This document shows positions 5,456-5,588 of a DNA stretch of 5,588 nt, one piece after another. Position numbers and translations under genes: made by a program. Source of the stretch: Gemmatimonadales bacterium (GTDB taxonomy: Bacteria; Gemmatimonadota; Gemmatimonadetes; Gemmatimonadales; GWC2-71-9); contig JACDDX010000127.1 of NCBI GenBank assembly GCA_013816685.1, positions 1 to 5,588 of the forward strand. Reading direction: 5' to 3'. Position 1 is the first letter of the stretch; every line of letters starts with the position of its first letter. Below the pieces are notes generated by a model. The model saw only the letters and a list, made by a program, of their open reading frames with translations, searched no databases and was not told the DNA's origin.

Positions 5456-5588
5456 GTGACCGAATCGTTGAGTCCCAGGCAGCAGTCGGCGAGTGAAGGC
5501 AGCACGGGCCGCCCGTCGGGAGCGACGGAGGCGGTAGCGGATCCGTGGGGTGTCCGGCGGGCGGAGAATCTGCTCACCAGTCTGGAAG
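5456..5588 (+). CDS. Start of an unidentified protein, cut by window end
   Basis: The frame is open from GTG 5456 to the window end, giving 44 residues, and is preceded by a purine-rich ribosome-binding region. The visible product begins TESLSPRQQSASEG, a Ser/Gly/Ala/Thr-rich and probably disordered leader, followed by DPWGVRRAENLLTSLE, which looks like the start of a helical domain. I do not recognise the family. No hydrophobic segment or signal peptide is visible. It points the same way as the cyclase gene, about 90 bases downstream, and could be co-transcribed if the hairpin in between does not terminate. Because only 133 bases are seen, chance openness in GC-rich DNA is possible. Confidence 0.5.
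   Translation, partial: MTESLSPRQQSASEGSTGRPSGATEAVADPWGVRRAENLLTSLE

Noticed and set aside
1..5588. tRNA, rRNA, CRISPR array, insertion sequence or riboswitch, including a glycine riboswitch before gcvT
   Set aside because: No regular repeat array, transposase or RNA-gene signature was seen, and gcvT overlaps argF, leaving no leader for a riboswitch.

Overview
The window is GC-rich (by eye near 70%), with strong G/C preference at third codon positions and GTG and TTG starts. Every recognisable gene lies on the plus strand. Nothing here fixes the taxon. A free-living, GC-rich environmental bacterium such as a Gemmatimonadota, Acidobacteriota or deltaproteobacterial-type lineage would fit, but that is a guess from base composition and gene style. 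There is no sign of a mobile element, CRISPR array, tRNA or rRNA.

Bases 1-3558 hold a tight run of four genes: the 3' end of ornithine carbamoyltransferase (argF), the glycine-cleavage T protein (gcvT), a MogA/MoaB-type molybdopterin adenylyltransferase, and a sigma-54-dependent NtrC-family activator. argF and gcvT overlap at GTGA, gcvT and mogA are 10 bases apart, and mogA overlaps the activator at TGATG. The first three are housekeeping enzymes (arginine, one-carbon/glycine and molybdenum-cofactor metabolism) and have no obvious functional link. The activator keeps its ATPase motifs, the GAFTGA sigma-54 loop and a Fis-type DNA-binding end, but its receiver domain has Thr where the phosphorylated Asp should be.

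A 110-base intergenic gap (3559-3668) holds a possible promoter. The following gene (3669-5366) is the most unusual object in the window. It encodes a 565-residue protein with a two-cluster ferredoxin head, a region laid out like the [FeFe]-hydrogenase catalytic domain but with most H-cluster cysteines gone, a second Fe-S domain (C-x2-C-G-x3-C...C), and a complete GGDEF diguanylate cyclase with an RxxD inhibitory site. I read it as an iron-sulfur, probably redox- or gas-responsive, cyclic-di-GMP synthase built on a dead hydrogenase scaffold. The preceding activator could be a partner or simply a neighbour.

After a short G/C-rich hairpin, a further open frame starts at a GTG with a G-rich ribosome-binding region (5456) and runs off the window. 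Its product is not recognisable from the 44 residues seen.
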